Origin: Alphaproteobacteria bacterium
GTDB taxonomy: Bacteria > Pseudomonadota > Alphaproteobacteria > Rhizobiales > Rhizobiaceae
Direction of reading: 5' to 3'
DNA: 6,944 nucleotides
Assembly (NCBI GenBank): GCA_030428345.1
Contig: JAUIBM010000149.1
Location: 1-6,944 of the forward strand
A program made the translations under genes and the position numbers. Shown one piece after another: positions 1 to 6,442 of the stretch. Each line of letters begins with the position of its first letter. Position 1 is the stretch's first letter. The notes below the pieces were generated by a model, which saw nothing but the letters and a program-made list of their open reading frames with translations, was not told the DNA's origin and ran no database searches.

Positions 1-1025
1 AGACCAAATCCGACGCCGCGCGCGCATCCGCGAAGCGGATGATCGAAAAGGACGGTGCGATCATGATCACCGGTGGTTCTTCCTCCGGCGTGGCGATCGC
101 GGTGCAGTCCCTGTGCCAGGAAGCCGGCGTCATCTTCATGGCCGGCCTGACCCACTCCAACGACACCACCGGCAAGGACCGCAAGGCGAATGGCTTCCGC
201 CATTTCTTCAACGCCTACATGTCCGGCGCCGCGCTGGCTCCGGTTCTGGGCAAGGCCTATGGTTCCGATCGCCGTGCGTATCACCTTACGGCGGACTACA
301 CTTGGGGCTGGACGCAGCAGGAATCGATCCAGAGCTTCACCGAGGCTCTCGGCTGGCAGACGGTCAAGAACGTGCTGACCCCGGTCGGTGCGGGCGATTT
401 CTCGTCCTACATCTCGCCTGTCCTGAATTCAGGCGCCGACGTGCTCATTCTGAACCATTACGGCGGCGACATGGTCAACTCGCTGACCCAGGCCGTTCAG
501 TTCGGCCTGCGCGACAAGATGGCGAACGGCAAGCAGTTCGAAATCATCGTTCCGCTCTATTCGGAACTGATGGCTGCCGGCGCCGGCGCCAACATCAAGG
601 GCGTCTACGGCTCCATGAACTGGAACTGGCAGCTGAGCGACGAGGGCACGAAGGCCTTCGTGAAGTCGTTCGGCGAGAAATACGGCCAGCCGCCTTCGAA
701 TTCGGCTCAGACCTGCTACGCGCAGACCCTGCTCTATGCCGACGCGGTCGAACGGGCGGGCTCGTTCAATCCTTGCGACGTCGCCAAGGCGCTGGAAGGT
801 TTCGAGTTCGACGGACTGGGCAATGGCCCCACGCTCTATCGCGCCGCGGACCACCAGTGCTTCAAGGACGTGCTGGTCATGAAGGGCAAGGAAGCGCCCA
901 CCAATGAGTACGACACGCTCGAGATCGTGGAAATCACGCCTCGCGCGCAGGTCGAATATGCTCCGGACCACAAGATGTTCGGCGGCAGCGAAGCAACGCT
1001 CGGCGCCTGCAACTCCGGCGCCTGA
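1..1025 (+). CDS. Liv-type (HAAT) ABC transporter periplasmic substrate-binding protein, 5' end missing
   Basis: This is the periplasmic binding protein that captures the substrate and delivers it to the LivHM permease. The frame is open to the left edge (first whole codon at position 3), so the N-terminus and signal peptide lie outside; about 340 residues are visible. The ATG at 39 is internal. Features typical of Peripla_BP_6 / LivK-like proteins are a GGSSSGVAIAV stretch near the start, followed by a helix and a strand (GVIFMAGLTHSND), the inter-lobe region with TADYTWGW, and a C-terminal GFEFDGLGNGPTLYRAADHQ segment that matches the family's 'f.G.v.f...dhq' region. Five cysteines are visible, four of them in the C-terminal third, which would suit disulfides in the periplasm. 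It heads the liv operon and is followed by a terminator-like hairpin. The family call is solid. The ligand is unknown: amino acids, amides and other small compounds are all possible for this family. Confidence 0.93.
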   Translation, partial: TKSDAARASAKRMIEKDGAIMITGGSSSGVAIAVQSLCQEAGVIFMAGLTHSNDTTGKDRKANGFRHFFNAYMSGAALAPVLGKAYGSDRRAYHLTADYTWGWTQQESIQSFTEALGWQTVKNVLTPVGAGDFSSYISPVLNSGADVLILNHYGGDMVNSLTQAVQFGLRDKMANGKQFEIIVPLYSELMAAGAGANIKGVYGSMNWNWQLSDEGTKAFVKSFGEKYGQPPSNSAQTCYAQTLLYADAVERAGSFNPCDVAKALEGFEFDGLGNGPTLYRAADHQCFKDVLVMKGKEAPTNEYDTLEIVEITPRAQVEYAPDHKMFGGSEATLGACNSGA

Positions 1026-1047
1026 TCCGGCCTCCAGGCCGATCGAC

Positions 1048-1079
1048 GACCAACCGCGCGCTCGCGCGGTTGGTCTTTT
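1048..1079 (+). terminator. Intrinsic terminator-like hairpin between binding-protein gene and livH
   Basis: A perfect 12-bp stem (1048-1059 with 1064-1075) closes a 4-nt GCTC loop and is followed directly by TTTT (1076-1079). It begins 22 nt after the binding-protein stop codon and ends 48 nt before livH. The downstream genes carry the rest of the same transporter, so partial termination (or a 3' stabiliser for the binding-protein mRNA) is more likely than a complete operon end. The hairpin is seen directly; its efficiency is inferred. Confidence 0.8.
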
Positions 1080-1127
1080 GAGTGTCGACGACGGGACCTC
1101 CGTGCAACAAGTACAAGGGCGGCGATA

Positions 1128-2159
1128 ATGGACGCCATAATCCTGCAAATCCTGAACGGTCTGGACAAGGGGTCGGCCTATGCGCTGATCGCATTGGGCC
1201 TGACCCTGATCTTCGGCACGCTCGGCGTCGTCAACTTCGCGCATGGCGCGCTGTTCATGATCGGCGCCTTCTGCGCCGTCACGCTGCAGAAGCTGCTGGG
1301 CCTTTCCTATCTGGTCGAAGACCCGACCCAGAAGGACTTCCTCGGCAATCCGCTGAAGGTGCAGGTGCCCTATATCGAGAAGTGGCTCGGAGCCGATCTA
1401 GGCGCGGCGATCATCGACTGGTCCGTGCCGCTGGCGATCCTGCTGGCCATTCCGGTGATGCTGATCTTCGGTTTCGTCATGGAGCGCGGCCTGATCAAGC
1501 ATTTCTACAAGCGCAGCCACGCCGAACAGATCCTCGTGACTTTCGGCCTCGCCATCGTGCTGCAGGAGATCGTCCGCTTCTTCTTCGGCGCCAATCCCAT
1601 TCAGACGGGTGCGCCCTCGGCGCTGTTCGGCTCCTTCGACTTCGGGGTGCTGGCTGGCTACGGCCCCGATCTGATCATCTACCCCTATTGGCGCTTGATC
1701 TATTTCCTCTTTGCGCTGCTGGTCATTGCGGGCGTCTTCGCCTTCCTGCAGTTCACGACCTTCGGGCTCGTGGTGCGCGCCGGCATGCAGGACCGCCAGA
1801 CGGTTAGCCTGCTCGGCATCAATATTGACCGGCGCTTTACCGCAATGTTCGGCATCGCAGCTGCCGTGGCTGGCGTGGCCGGCGTCATGTACACCCCCAT
1901 CCTGGCGCCCAACTACCATATGGGCATGGACTTCCTGGTCCTGTCCTTCGTGGTTGTCGTCGTGGGCGGCATGGGTTCGCTCGGTGGCGCTGTGCTGGCC
2001 GGCTTCCTGCTCGGGATTCTGCAATCCTTCGCGTCGATGAACGAGGTCAAGGCCGTGCTTCCGGGCATCGACCAGGTCATCATCTACCTCGTCGCGATCA
2101 TTATTCTGCTTATTCGACCGCGTGGCCTGCTTGGCCGCAAGGGCGTGATGGAGGACTGA
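1128..2159 (+). CDS. livH: Branched-chain amino acid-type ABC transporter permease, LivH family
   Basis: This is one of the two inner-membrane permease subunits that form the translocation path of a Liv-type importer. It has 343 residues and about eight hydrophobic segments. Family signatures are GVVNFAHGA at residues 33-41, EQILVTFGL near 133-141, a cytoplasmic coupling region with RAGMQDRQ and SLLGIN, VVVVGGMGSLGGA, and the C-terminal RPRGLLG. The ATG is preceded by AAGGG (1115-1119) at 8 nt. The protein is longer than E. coli LivH (about 308 residues). The extra length is a mostly polar stretch at about residues 58-98, between the second and third membrane segments, probably periplasmic. 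The gene follows an intercistronic terminator-like hairpin and lies 3 nt from livM. The family call is firm; the symbol denotes homology, not proven leucine transport. Confidence 0.93.
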   Translation: MDAIILQILNGLDKGSAYALIALGLTLIFGTLGVVNFAHGALFMIGAFCAVTLQKLLGLSYLVEDPTQKDFLGNPLKVQVPYIEKWLGADLGAAIIDWSVPLAILLAIPVMLIFGFVMERGLIKHFYKRSHAEQILVTFGLAIVLQEIVRFFFGANPIQTGAPSALFGSFDFGVLAGYGPDLIIYPYWRLIYFLFALLVIAGVFAFLQFTTFGLVVRAGMQDRQTVSLLGINIDRRFTAMFGIAAAVAGVAGVMYTPILAPNYHMGMDFLVLSFVVVVVGGMGSLGGAVLAGFLLGILQSFASMNEVKAVLPGIDQVIIYLVAIIILLIRPRGLLGRKGVMED

Positions 2160-2162
2160 CCC

Positions 2163-3350
2163 ATGCTTGGCTCGAGCAGGCAAGACCATCTGTTTCTGTT
2201 GTTCGTGATCGTGCTGACGCTCGCGACGCCGATATTGCTGCAGCCATTTCCCGAAAACTCGGCCATGGCGCAGTTCAATGCCGGTTATCCCGACCTGATG
2301 CAGCGCTTCGCGATCTACGGCATCTTCGCAATGGGGTTCAACATCCTGTTCGGGCTGACGGGCTATCTCTCCTTCGGCCACGCAGCCTTTCTGGGCGTTG
2401 GCTCCTACAGCGTCGTGTGGATGTACAAGCTGCTCAGCTTCAACGTTCTGCCGGGCCTGGCGCTCGCGGTCGCCGCCTCCGCTGTCTTCGCCCTGTTCAT
2501 CGGCTATGTGTCGCTGCGGCGCTCGGGGATCTATTTCTCGATCCTGACGCTCGCATTCGCTCAGATGTCCTACAATCTCGCCTATTCGGTGCTTACGCCG
2601 CTGACCAATGGCGAAACGGGACTGCAGGTCTACAGCAACGACCCGCAATATCTGCTGAACCCGCAATCGCCCACCAGCCCGCACATCTTCGGCTGGGCGA
2701 TGAACGACAGCACCAAGCTGACGCTCGGCGGCTGGGAGTTCACCTTCAACAACGGCTATTACTTCACCGCCATCATCGCGATCCTGGCGTTTTATATCTC
2801 GATGCGCATCTTCCGCTCGCCCTTCGGCTTGATGCTGCGCGCCGTGAAGACCAACCGGCGGCGGTTGGACTATTCCGGCGTCAACACCAAGCCCTACATG
2901 CTGTCGGCCTTCGTGATCTCGGGCATGTATGCCGGCCTTGCCGGCGGATTGCTGGCCGCGATGGACCCGCTTGCCGGCGCGGAGCGTATGCAGTGGACGG
3001 CATCGGGCGAAGTGGTGTTGATGACCATTCTGGGCGGCGCGGGCACGCTGATGGGACCTGTGCTCGGCGCCGGCCTCATCAAATATCTCGAGAATATCTT
3101 CTCCAAGATCAACGAGGGCGTGCTGCACCAATGGTTCTCCTGGCTGCCCGACTGGCTGTCCGACTCCCTTATCACGGTCGTCAAACCATTTGTCGGCGAC
3201 GGCTGGCACCTCACATTGGGCCTGATGTTCGTGCTGGTCGTGGTCTTCCTGCCGGGCGGCATGATGGAAGGTGCGCGACGGTTGGGAGGCATGTTCCGCA
3301 ACAAGCCCGACGGAAAGCCCGTACGTTCAGAACTTCGGCCGGCAGAGTAG
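2163..3350 (+). CDS. livM: Branched-chain amino acid-type ABC transporter permease, LivM family
   Basis: This is the second inner-membrane permease subunit, expected to pair with LivH. It has 395 residues, with an N-terminal hydrophobic segment at about 8-27 and then a polar stretch. Conserved family elements follow: LSFGHAAF at 69-76, a RRSGIYFSILTLAFAQ membrane segment, SPFG at 219-222 leading into the ATPase-coupling loop (from residue 226), AFVISGMYAGLAGG at 249-262, and ILGGAGTLMGPVLGA ending near 303. The coupling loop reads RAVKTNRRRLDYSG rather than the commoner RAIRENE-type sequence, a subfamily variant. A polar loop of roughly 50 residues (NDPQYLLNPQ onward) probably faces the periplasm. 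The start is well supported: GGAGG at 2150-2154 lies 8 nt upstream, and the gap to livH is only 3 nt, so translation is probably coupled. Substrate unknown. Confidence 0.93.
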   Translation: MLGSSRQDHLFLLFVIVLTLATPILLQPFPENSAMAQFNAGYPDLMQRFAIYGIFAMGFNILFGLTGYLSFGHAAFLGVGSYSVVWMYKLLSFNVLPGLALAVAASAVFALFIGYVSLRRSGIYFSILTLAFAQMSYNLAYSVLTPLTNGETGLQVYSNDPQYLLNPQSPTSPHIFGWAMNDSTKLTLGGWEFTFNNGYYFTAIIAILAFYISMRIFRSPFGLMLRAVKTNRRRLDYSGVNTKPYMLSAFVISGMYAGLAGGLLAAMDPLAGAERMQWTASGEVVLMTILGGAGTLMGPVLGAGLIKYLENIFSKINEGVLHQWFSWLPDWLSDSLITVVKPFVGDGWHLTLGLMFVLVVVFLPGGMMEGARRLGGMFRNKPDGKPVRSELRPAE

Positions 3351-3353
3351 GGA
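3349..3353 (+). promoter_or_regulatory. Ribosome binding site deciding the livG start
   Basis: AGGGA lies 7 nt before the ATG at 3361. An in-frame upstream start at 3271 would overlap livM by 80 nt and add 30 residues ahead of the normal LivG N-terminus (VLHVADVYKSFGG). The 3361 start is therefore preferred. Confidence 0.75.
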
Positions 3354-3360
3354 TAGCACC

Positions 3361-4122
3361 ATGGACAATGTCGTTCTGCACGTCGCCGACGTCTACAAGA
3401 GCTTCGGCGGCCTCAAGGCGCTGACCGATATCGACCTTCAGGTCATGGAAGGCACGACACACGCCATCATCGGCCCGAACGGCGCCGGCAAGTCGACGCT
3501 GCTCAATGTCTGCATCGGCCGCATCCCGCCGGATTCAGGCGCGGTCGTTTTCGACGGCACGGTCATTACCGGCAAGCTGCCGCACGAAATCAACCAGCTT
3601 GGCGTGGTGCGGGTCTTCCAGACCCCGGAGATATTTCCCGATCTCTCGCTGCTGCAGAATGTCATGGTGCCGGCATTTGCGAAACGCGACGGCGCGTTTC
3701 GACTCAATGCCGCCAAGATGGTGACAGGCCAGACCGACATCATCGAGGACGCCGAGCGCTGGCTCGCCGATGTCGGCCTGGTGGACCAGCGCCATTCGCA
3801 TGCGGGAAGCCTGTCGCGGGGCGACAAACGGCGTCTGGAATTGGCGATGGGCCTGATCCAGCGCCCTCGCCTGCTGCTGCTGGACGAGCCCACCGCCGGC
3901 ATGTCGCGCCACGACACCAACGCCACGATCGATCTTCTCAAGAAGATCAAGGAACGCGTCATGACCAAGGTTATCATCGAGCACGACATGCATGTGGTTT
4001 TCTCGCTGGCCGACCGCGTCACGGTGCTGGCGCAAGGCCAGGTGATAGCCGACGGCACGCCTGACGAGGTCAAGGGCAATCCGAAGGTTCAGGAAGCCTA
4101 TCTGGGAGGGGCGCACGTATGA
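3361..4122 (+). CDS. livG: Branched-chain amino acid-type ABC transporter ATP-binding protein, LivG family
   Basis: This is a cytoplasmic ATPase subunit that powers the LivHM permease together with LivF. It has 253 residues, the usual size. Visible motifs are Walker A GPNGAGKST (38-46), Q-loop Gln87 in VRVFQTPEIF, an ABC signature LSRGDKRRLE starting at 151, Walker B LLLLDEPTAG with catalytic Glu176, and switch His208 in IIEHDM. The C-terminal GTPDEVKGNPKVQEAYLG matches the conserved LivG tail. The signature is non-canonical (Arg and Asp in place of the G and Q of LSGGQ). I recognise this as a variant found in a subset of Liv-like transporters, not as damage. The gene begins 10 nt after livM, and its stop overlaps the livF start as ATGA. 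Confidence 0.95.
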   Translation: MDNVVLHVADVYKSFGGLKALTDIDLQVMEGTTHAIIGPNGAGKSTLLNVCIGRIPPDSGAVVFDGTVITGKLPHEINQLGVVRVFQTPEIFPDLSLLQNVMVPAFAKRDGAFRLNAAKMVTGQTDIIEDAERWLADVGLVDQRHSHAGSLSRGDKRRLELAMGLIQRPRLLLLDEPTAGMSRHDTNATIDLLKKIKERVMTKVIIEHDMHVVFSLADRVTVLAQGQVIADGTPDEVKGNPKVQEAYLGGAHV

Positions 4123-4868
4123 ACGCGATCACACCGCAGGCGGACATGGCGCCCGCGACCGGCAAGCCGTATTTCTCCGTCCGCGACATCCACGCCTATT
4201 ACGGCGAAAGCTACATCGTCCAGGGCGTGAGCTTCGAAATCGCCGAGGGCGATGTGGTCGCCCTGCTCGGCCGCAACGGCGCGGGCAAGACCTCCACACT
4301 GCGCACGCTCGCGCGGGCCGCGGACCCGGCGCTGAAGAGCGGCGAGATCTGGCTGAACGGCGAGGCGATCCACAAGCTTCGCGACTTCGAGGCGGCCCAG
4401 CGCGGCGTCCAGCTCGTCCAGGAAGACCGCCGCATCATCTCCGGACTGACGGTCGAGGAGAACCTTGTCCTGGCGCAGATCGCCGAGCCGCGTGGCTGGT
4501 CGATCGAACAGATCTACGAACATTTTCCCCGGCTCGCCGAACGGCGCAAGCAGGAGGGCACCACGCTTTCGGGCGGCGAGCAGCAGATGCTGGCGGTCGC
4601 CCGGGCGCTTGCCCGCGACCTCAAGTTGCTGCTTCTGGACGAACCCTATGAGGGCCTTGCGCCGGTGATCGTTCAGGAGATCGAGCGGATCGTCGGCGAG
4701 ATCAAGGAACTTGGCATCACCACCATCATTGTCGAGCAAAATGCCGTCGCCGCATTGGAACTGGCAAATCGCGCTCTGATTCTCGACATGGGCGAGATCG
4801 TGTTCGATGGCAGCGCGCGCGAGGTGCTCGACAATGTCGAACTGCGCAACGAATATCTGGCGATCTGA
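4119..4868 (+). CDS. livF: Branched-chain amino acid-type ABC transporter ATP-binding protein, LivF family
   Basis: This is the second cytoplasmic ATPase, the expected partner of LivG. It has 249 residues, with a roughly 17-residue lead before the ABC fold. Motifs are Walker A GRNGAGKTS (51-59), Gln101 in LVQEDRRI where many LivF proteins read VPEGR, canonical signature LSGGE (150-154), Walker B LLLLDEP with Asp174 and Glu175, and VEQN at 205-208, where Gln207 takes the switch-histidine place as is usual for LivF. The start is supported by GGAGG (4105-4109) at 9 nt and by the 4-nt overlap with livG, which implies translational coupling. The gene ends the transporter cluster; I see no T-tailed terminator immediately after it. 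Family assignment is firm, substrate unknown. Confidence 0.95.
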   Translation: MNAITPQADMAPATGKPYFSVRDIHAYYGESYIVQGVSFEIAEGDVVALLGRNGAGKTSTLRTLARAADPALKSGEIWLNGEAIHKLRDFEAAQRGVQLVQEDRRIISGLTVEENLVLAQIAEPRGWSIEQIYEHFPRLAERRKQEGTTLSGGEQQMLAVARALARDLKLLLLDEPYEGLAPVIVQEIERIVGEIKELGITTIIVEQNAVAALELANRALILDMGEIVFDGSAREVLDNVELRNEYLAI

Positions 4869-5127
4869 CGCCTGGCTGAACCAGCAAGCCATTCTTGCGG
4901 GAAATCAGAAGGATAGCTGACCGGCTTGAATCAACTTGCGAGGCCGCCCGCAAGACAGTCAACGAGAAAACCCGTTTCGGAACAACCCGGTAGAACCGTT
5001 CCCGGAATCAGAATTCAAGCGGCGATCGCCACGGACTTGAACCGTGCGCTATCGGGTATCTGCAGCGCGGCGGCTTTCGAGCAGAAAATCAACATTTCAG
5101 GCGATTAAGGCTTCAGCTTGGAGGGGC

Positions 5128-5144
5128 GATCATTCTATGTGATC
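5128..5144. promoter_or_regulatory. Possible operator-like dyad GATCA-N7-TGATC
   Basis: A perfect 5-bp inverted repeat with a 7-nt AT-rich centre lies 100-116 nt upstream of the BKACE start. Its size and symmetry would suit a dimeric regulator, but a 5-bp arm can occur by chance. No regulator gene is present in the window to support it. Confidence 0.2.
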
Positions 5145-5147
5145 TTC

Positions 5148-5207
5148 CCCGGCCGGGCCTGGATTGAGGAGATCCCGGCCTTCGCGCTGATCGCCCGCAA
5201 AGCCGGG
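5148..5207 (+). promoter_or_regulatory. Structured leader ahead of the BKACE gene with alternative pairings
   Basis: GGCCGGG (5151-5157) can pair with CCCGGCC (5174-5180), while CCCGGC (5174-5179) can pair instead with GCCGGG (5202-5207). The two pairings are mutually exclusive. A 10-bp palindrome CCCGGCCGGG (5148-5157) adds a third option. The region ends 25 nt before the ribosome binding site. No T-run follows, so a transcription attenuator is not shown, and high GC content makes such pairings common. Confidence 0.2.
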
Positions 5208-5231
5208 GAGCATTGCAAAGCCAATTCGAAC

Positions 5232-5236
5232 GAGGA
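5232..5236 (+). promoter_or_regulatory. Ribosome binding site deciding the BKACE start
   Basis: GAGGA sits 7 nt before the GTG at 5244. The in-frame TTG at 5118 would add 42 residues that do not resemble the family N-terminus and has no clear Shine-Dalgarno sequence of its own. The GTG start gives a protein of normal family length. Confidence 0.75.
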
Positions 5237-5243
5237 AATCGCC

Positions 5244-6185
5244 GTGGTCAGAAATCTGTCGAAAAAGGTTATCATCACCTGCGCCGTGACCGGTGGCATT
5301 CACACGCCCACCATGTCGGATGCCCTTCCCGTCACGCCGGACGAAATCGCCACCCAGTCGATCGCCGCCGCCGAGGCGGGCGCCTCGATCCTGCACTTGC
5401 ACGCCCGCGACCCGGAAACTGGCAAGCCCACTCCGGATCCTGCGGTATTCATGCAGTTCCTGCCGCGCATCAAGCAGGCGACGGACGCCGTCATCAACGT
5501 GACGACCGGCGGCGGATTGAACATGAGCGTGGAGGATCGCCTTGCCGCGCCCCTGGTTGCAAAGCCTGAAATGTGCTCGCTCAACATGGGCTCGATGAAT
5601 TTCGGCATCTTCCCGCTGGCCGATCGCTACAGTTCATGGAAGCACGATTGGGAACAGCCTTATCTGCGCGGCACCGATGATTTCATTTTCCGCAACACCT
5701 TCCGCGATATCGAACGCATCCTGAAGATGCTGGGCGAGGAGCACGGCACCCGGTTCGAGCATGAATGCTACGATCTCGGCCATCTCTATAATCTCGCCCA
5801 TTTCGTCGACCGCGGCCTGGTCAAGCCGCCCTTCTTCGTCCAGATGATTTTCGGAATCCTGGGCGGAGCGGGCCCGGACATGGACAATCTGATGTTCCTG
5901 AAGCGCACCGCCGACCGCCTGTTCGGCGAGGATTATCGCTGGTCGGTGCTCGCGGCCGGACGGTTCCAGATGCCGTTCGCCACCCAGGCGGCGATGCTTG
6001 GCGGCTCGGTGCGCGTCGGCCTTGAGGATTCGCTCTATATCGGCCGCGGCGAACTGGCTCCCGACAACGCGTCCCAGGTCACCAAGATCAGGACCATTCT
6101 GACGGAACTGGGACACGAAATCGCAACGCCCGCGGAAGCCCGCGAAATGCTGGCGTTGAAAGGCGGCGATCTGGTTGGCTTCTGA
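5244..6185 (+). CDS. Beta-keto acid cleavage enzyme (BKACE, DUF849; 3-keto-5-aminohexanoate cleavage protein family)
   Basis: BKACE enzymes are metal-dependent TIM-barrel proteins. They convert a beta-keto acid plus acetyl-CoA to acetoacetate plus a CoA ester; known members act on 3-keto-5-aminohexanoate (Kce, lysine fermentation) or dehydrocarnitine. From the GTG start the protein has 313 residues, normal for the family. Visible motifs are the first strand VIITCAVTGG (9-18), the zinc-binding HLHARD with His51 and His53, INVTTGGG ending at 91, SLNMGSMNFG (112-121), and FEHECYDLGH (171-180) carrying candidate catalytic glutamates. RVGLED (257-262) matches the Kce Arg226, Glu230 (metal ligand) and Asp231 set. 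All key residues appear intact, so the gene should be functional. It lies 375 nt after the liv operon on the same strand, which suggests it degrades something derived from the imported compound. The exact substrate cannot be assigned; the symbol kce is withheld. Confidence 0.92.
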   Translation: MVRNLSKKVIITCAVTGGIHTPTMSDALPVTPDEIATQSIAAAEAGASILHLHARDPETGKPTPDPAVFMQFLPRIKQATDAVINVTTGGGLNMSVEDRLAAPLVAKPEMCSLNMGSMNFGIFPLADRYSSWKHDWEQPYLRGTDDFIFRNTFRDIERILKMLGEEHGTRFEHECYDLGHLYNLAHFVDRGLVKPPFFVQMIFGILGGAGPDMDNLMFLKRTADRLFGEDYRWSVLAAGRFQMPFATQAAMLGGSVRVGLEDSLYIGRGELAPDNASQVTKIRTILTELGHEIATPAEAREMLALKGGDLVGF

Positions 6186-6200
6186 CGGGCGGAGCGCCCG
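6186..6200 (+). repeat. Short GC-rich hairpin directly after the BKACE stop
   Basis: CGGGCG (6186-6191) pairs perfectly with CGCCCG (6195-6200) around a GAG loop, beginning at the first base after the stop codon. No T-run follows, so by itself it is not an intrinsic terminator. It could protect the mRNA 3' end or be incidental. Confidence 0.35.
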
Positions 6201-6245
6201 GCGGCATTGCGGTCCGCGAGGGCCGTAGCCGCAAGCACGCGAATA

Positions 6246-6291
6246 GCGGCCGCGACACGTTTCGCGGCCGCCCGTGTTATGTTTTCTGTTG
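6246..6291 (+). terminator. Probable terminator after the BKACE gene
   Basis: A perfect 10-bp stem (6246-6255 with 6262-6271) encloses the 6-nt loop CACGTT and is followed after a few bases by a T-rich stretch containing TTATGTTTTCTGTT. Each arm contains the palindrome GCGGCCGC, so the arms could also fold on themselves. The stem is strong but the T-tract is interrupted, making it an imperfect intrinsic terminator. It lies 60 nt past the BKACE stop and probably ends that transcription unit. Confidence 0.55.
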
Positions 6292-6332
6292 CCCCGGCGG
6301 CAAATCTGCTCAATCTGCCGAATTGCAGCGGC

Positions 6333-6368
6333 CCCGCGCCGCGTCCCTGCGCGTTGGAGCGGCGCGGG
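6333..6368. repeat. All-GC inverted repeat in the spacer before the last gene
   Basis: CCCGCGCCGC (6333-6342) is perfectly complementary to GCGGCGCGGG (6359-6368). The 16-nt interval contains a further TCC/GGA pairing (6344-6346 with 6356-6358), leaving a loop of about 9 nt. No T-run follows on either strand. A nearby 5-bp dyad TACGG/CCGTA lies at 6378-6393. The role is unknown; it could be an mRNA leader structure for the gene at 6450 or a remnant of a dispersed repeat. Confidence 0.4.
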
Positions 6369-6436
6369 AGCGGCGTGTACGGTGACCGCCGTAGCTCCGC
6401 CCTCCCCTTCTCCGTCGCCGCCGACGAGGCCCGACC

Positions 6437-6442
6437 GAGGAG
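6437..6442 (+). promoter_or_regulatory. Ribosome binding site deciding the start of the last gene
   Basis: GAGGAG lies 7 nt before the ATG at 6450. The frame is open further upstream (TTG at 6207, GTG at 6375), but these starts lack a well-spaced Shine-Dalgarno sequence, and the TTG frame would run through the terminator hairpin and GC repeat. The 6450 start is preferred. Confidence 0.7.

Larger units (their letters stand above)
4869..5243 (+). other. 375-nt gap between livF and the BKACE gene, no supported gene
   Basis: A 60-codon TTG-initiated frame (4926-5108) has no ribosome binding site and no recognisable protein, so I do not call it. The stretch holds weak short hairpins (CACGG/CCGTG at 5030-5046), a dyad at 5128-5144, and a GC-rich leader from 5148. 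No good sigma70-type promoter is evident; TTGAAC at 5037 lacks a matching -10. The gap is long enough for an independent promoter of the BKACE gene, but read-through from livF is also possible, since no clear terminator is present. Confidence 0.5.

Noticed and set aside
1398..3209. A 603-codon open frame on the minus strand opposite livH and livM
   Set aside because: It lies entirely antisense to two well-supported permease genes and its translation is low-complexity, rich in His, Gln, Glu and Arg. Such long antisense frames are a usual by-product of codon bias in GC-rich DNA.
5030..5046. tRNA-like fragment around GGACTTGAACC in the livF-BKACE gap
   Set aside because: Only a 5-bp stem with a 7-nt loop is present; no acceptor stem, anticodon arm or CCA-compatible partner is found nearby.
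5037..5064. TTGAAC as a -35 box for a promoter of the BKACE gene
   Set aside because: No acceptable -10 hexamer lies at 16-18 nt; the nearest AT-rich match (TATCTG at 5057) is too close at 14 nt.
4926..5108. A 60-codon TTG-initiated frame in the livF-BKACE gap
   Set aside because: It has no Shine-Dalgarno sequence and no recognisable motif, and its composition is like random GC-rich translation.
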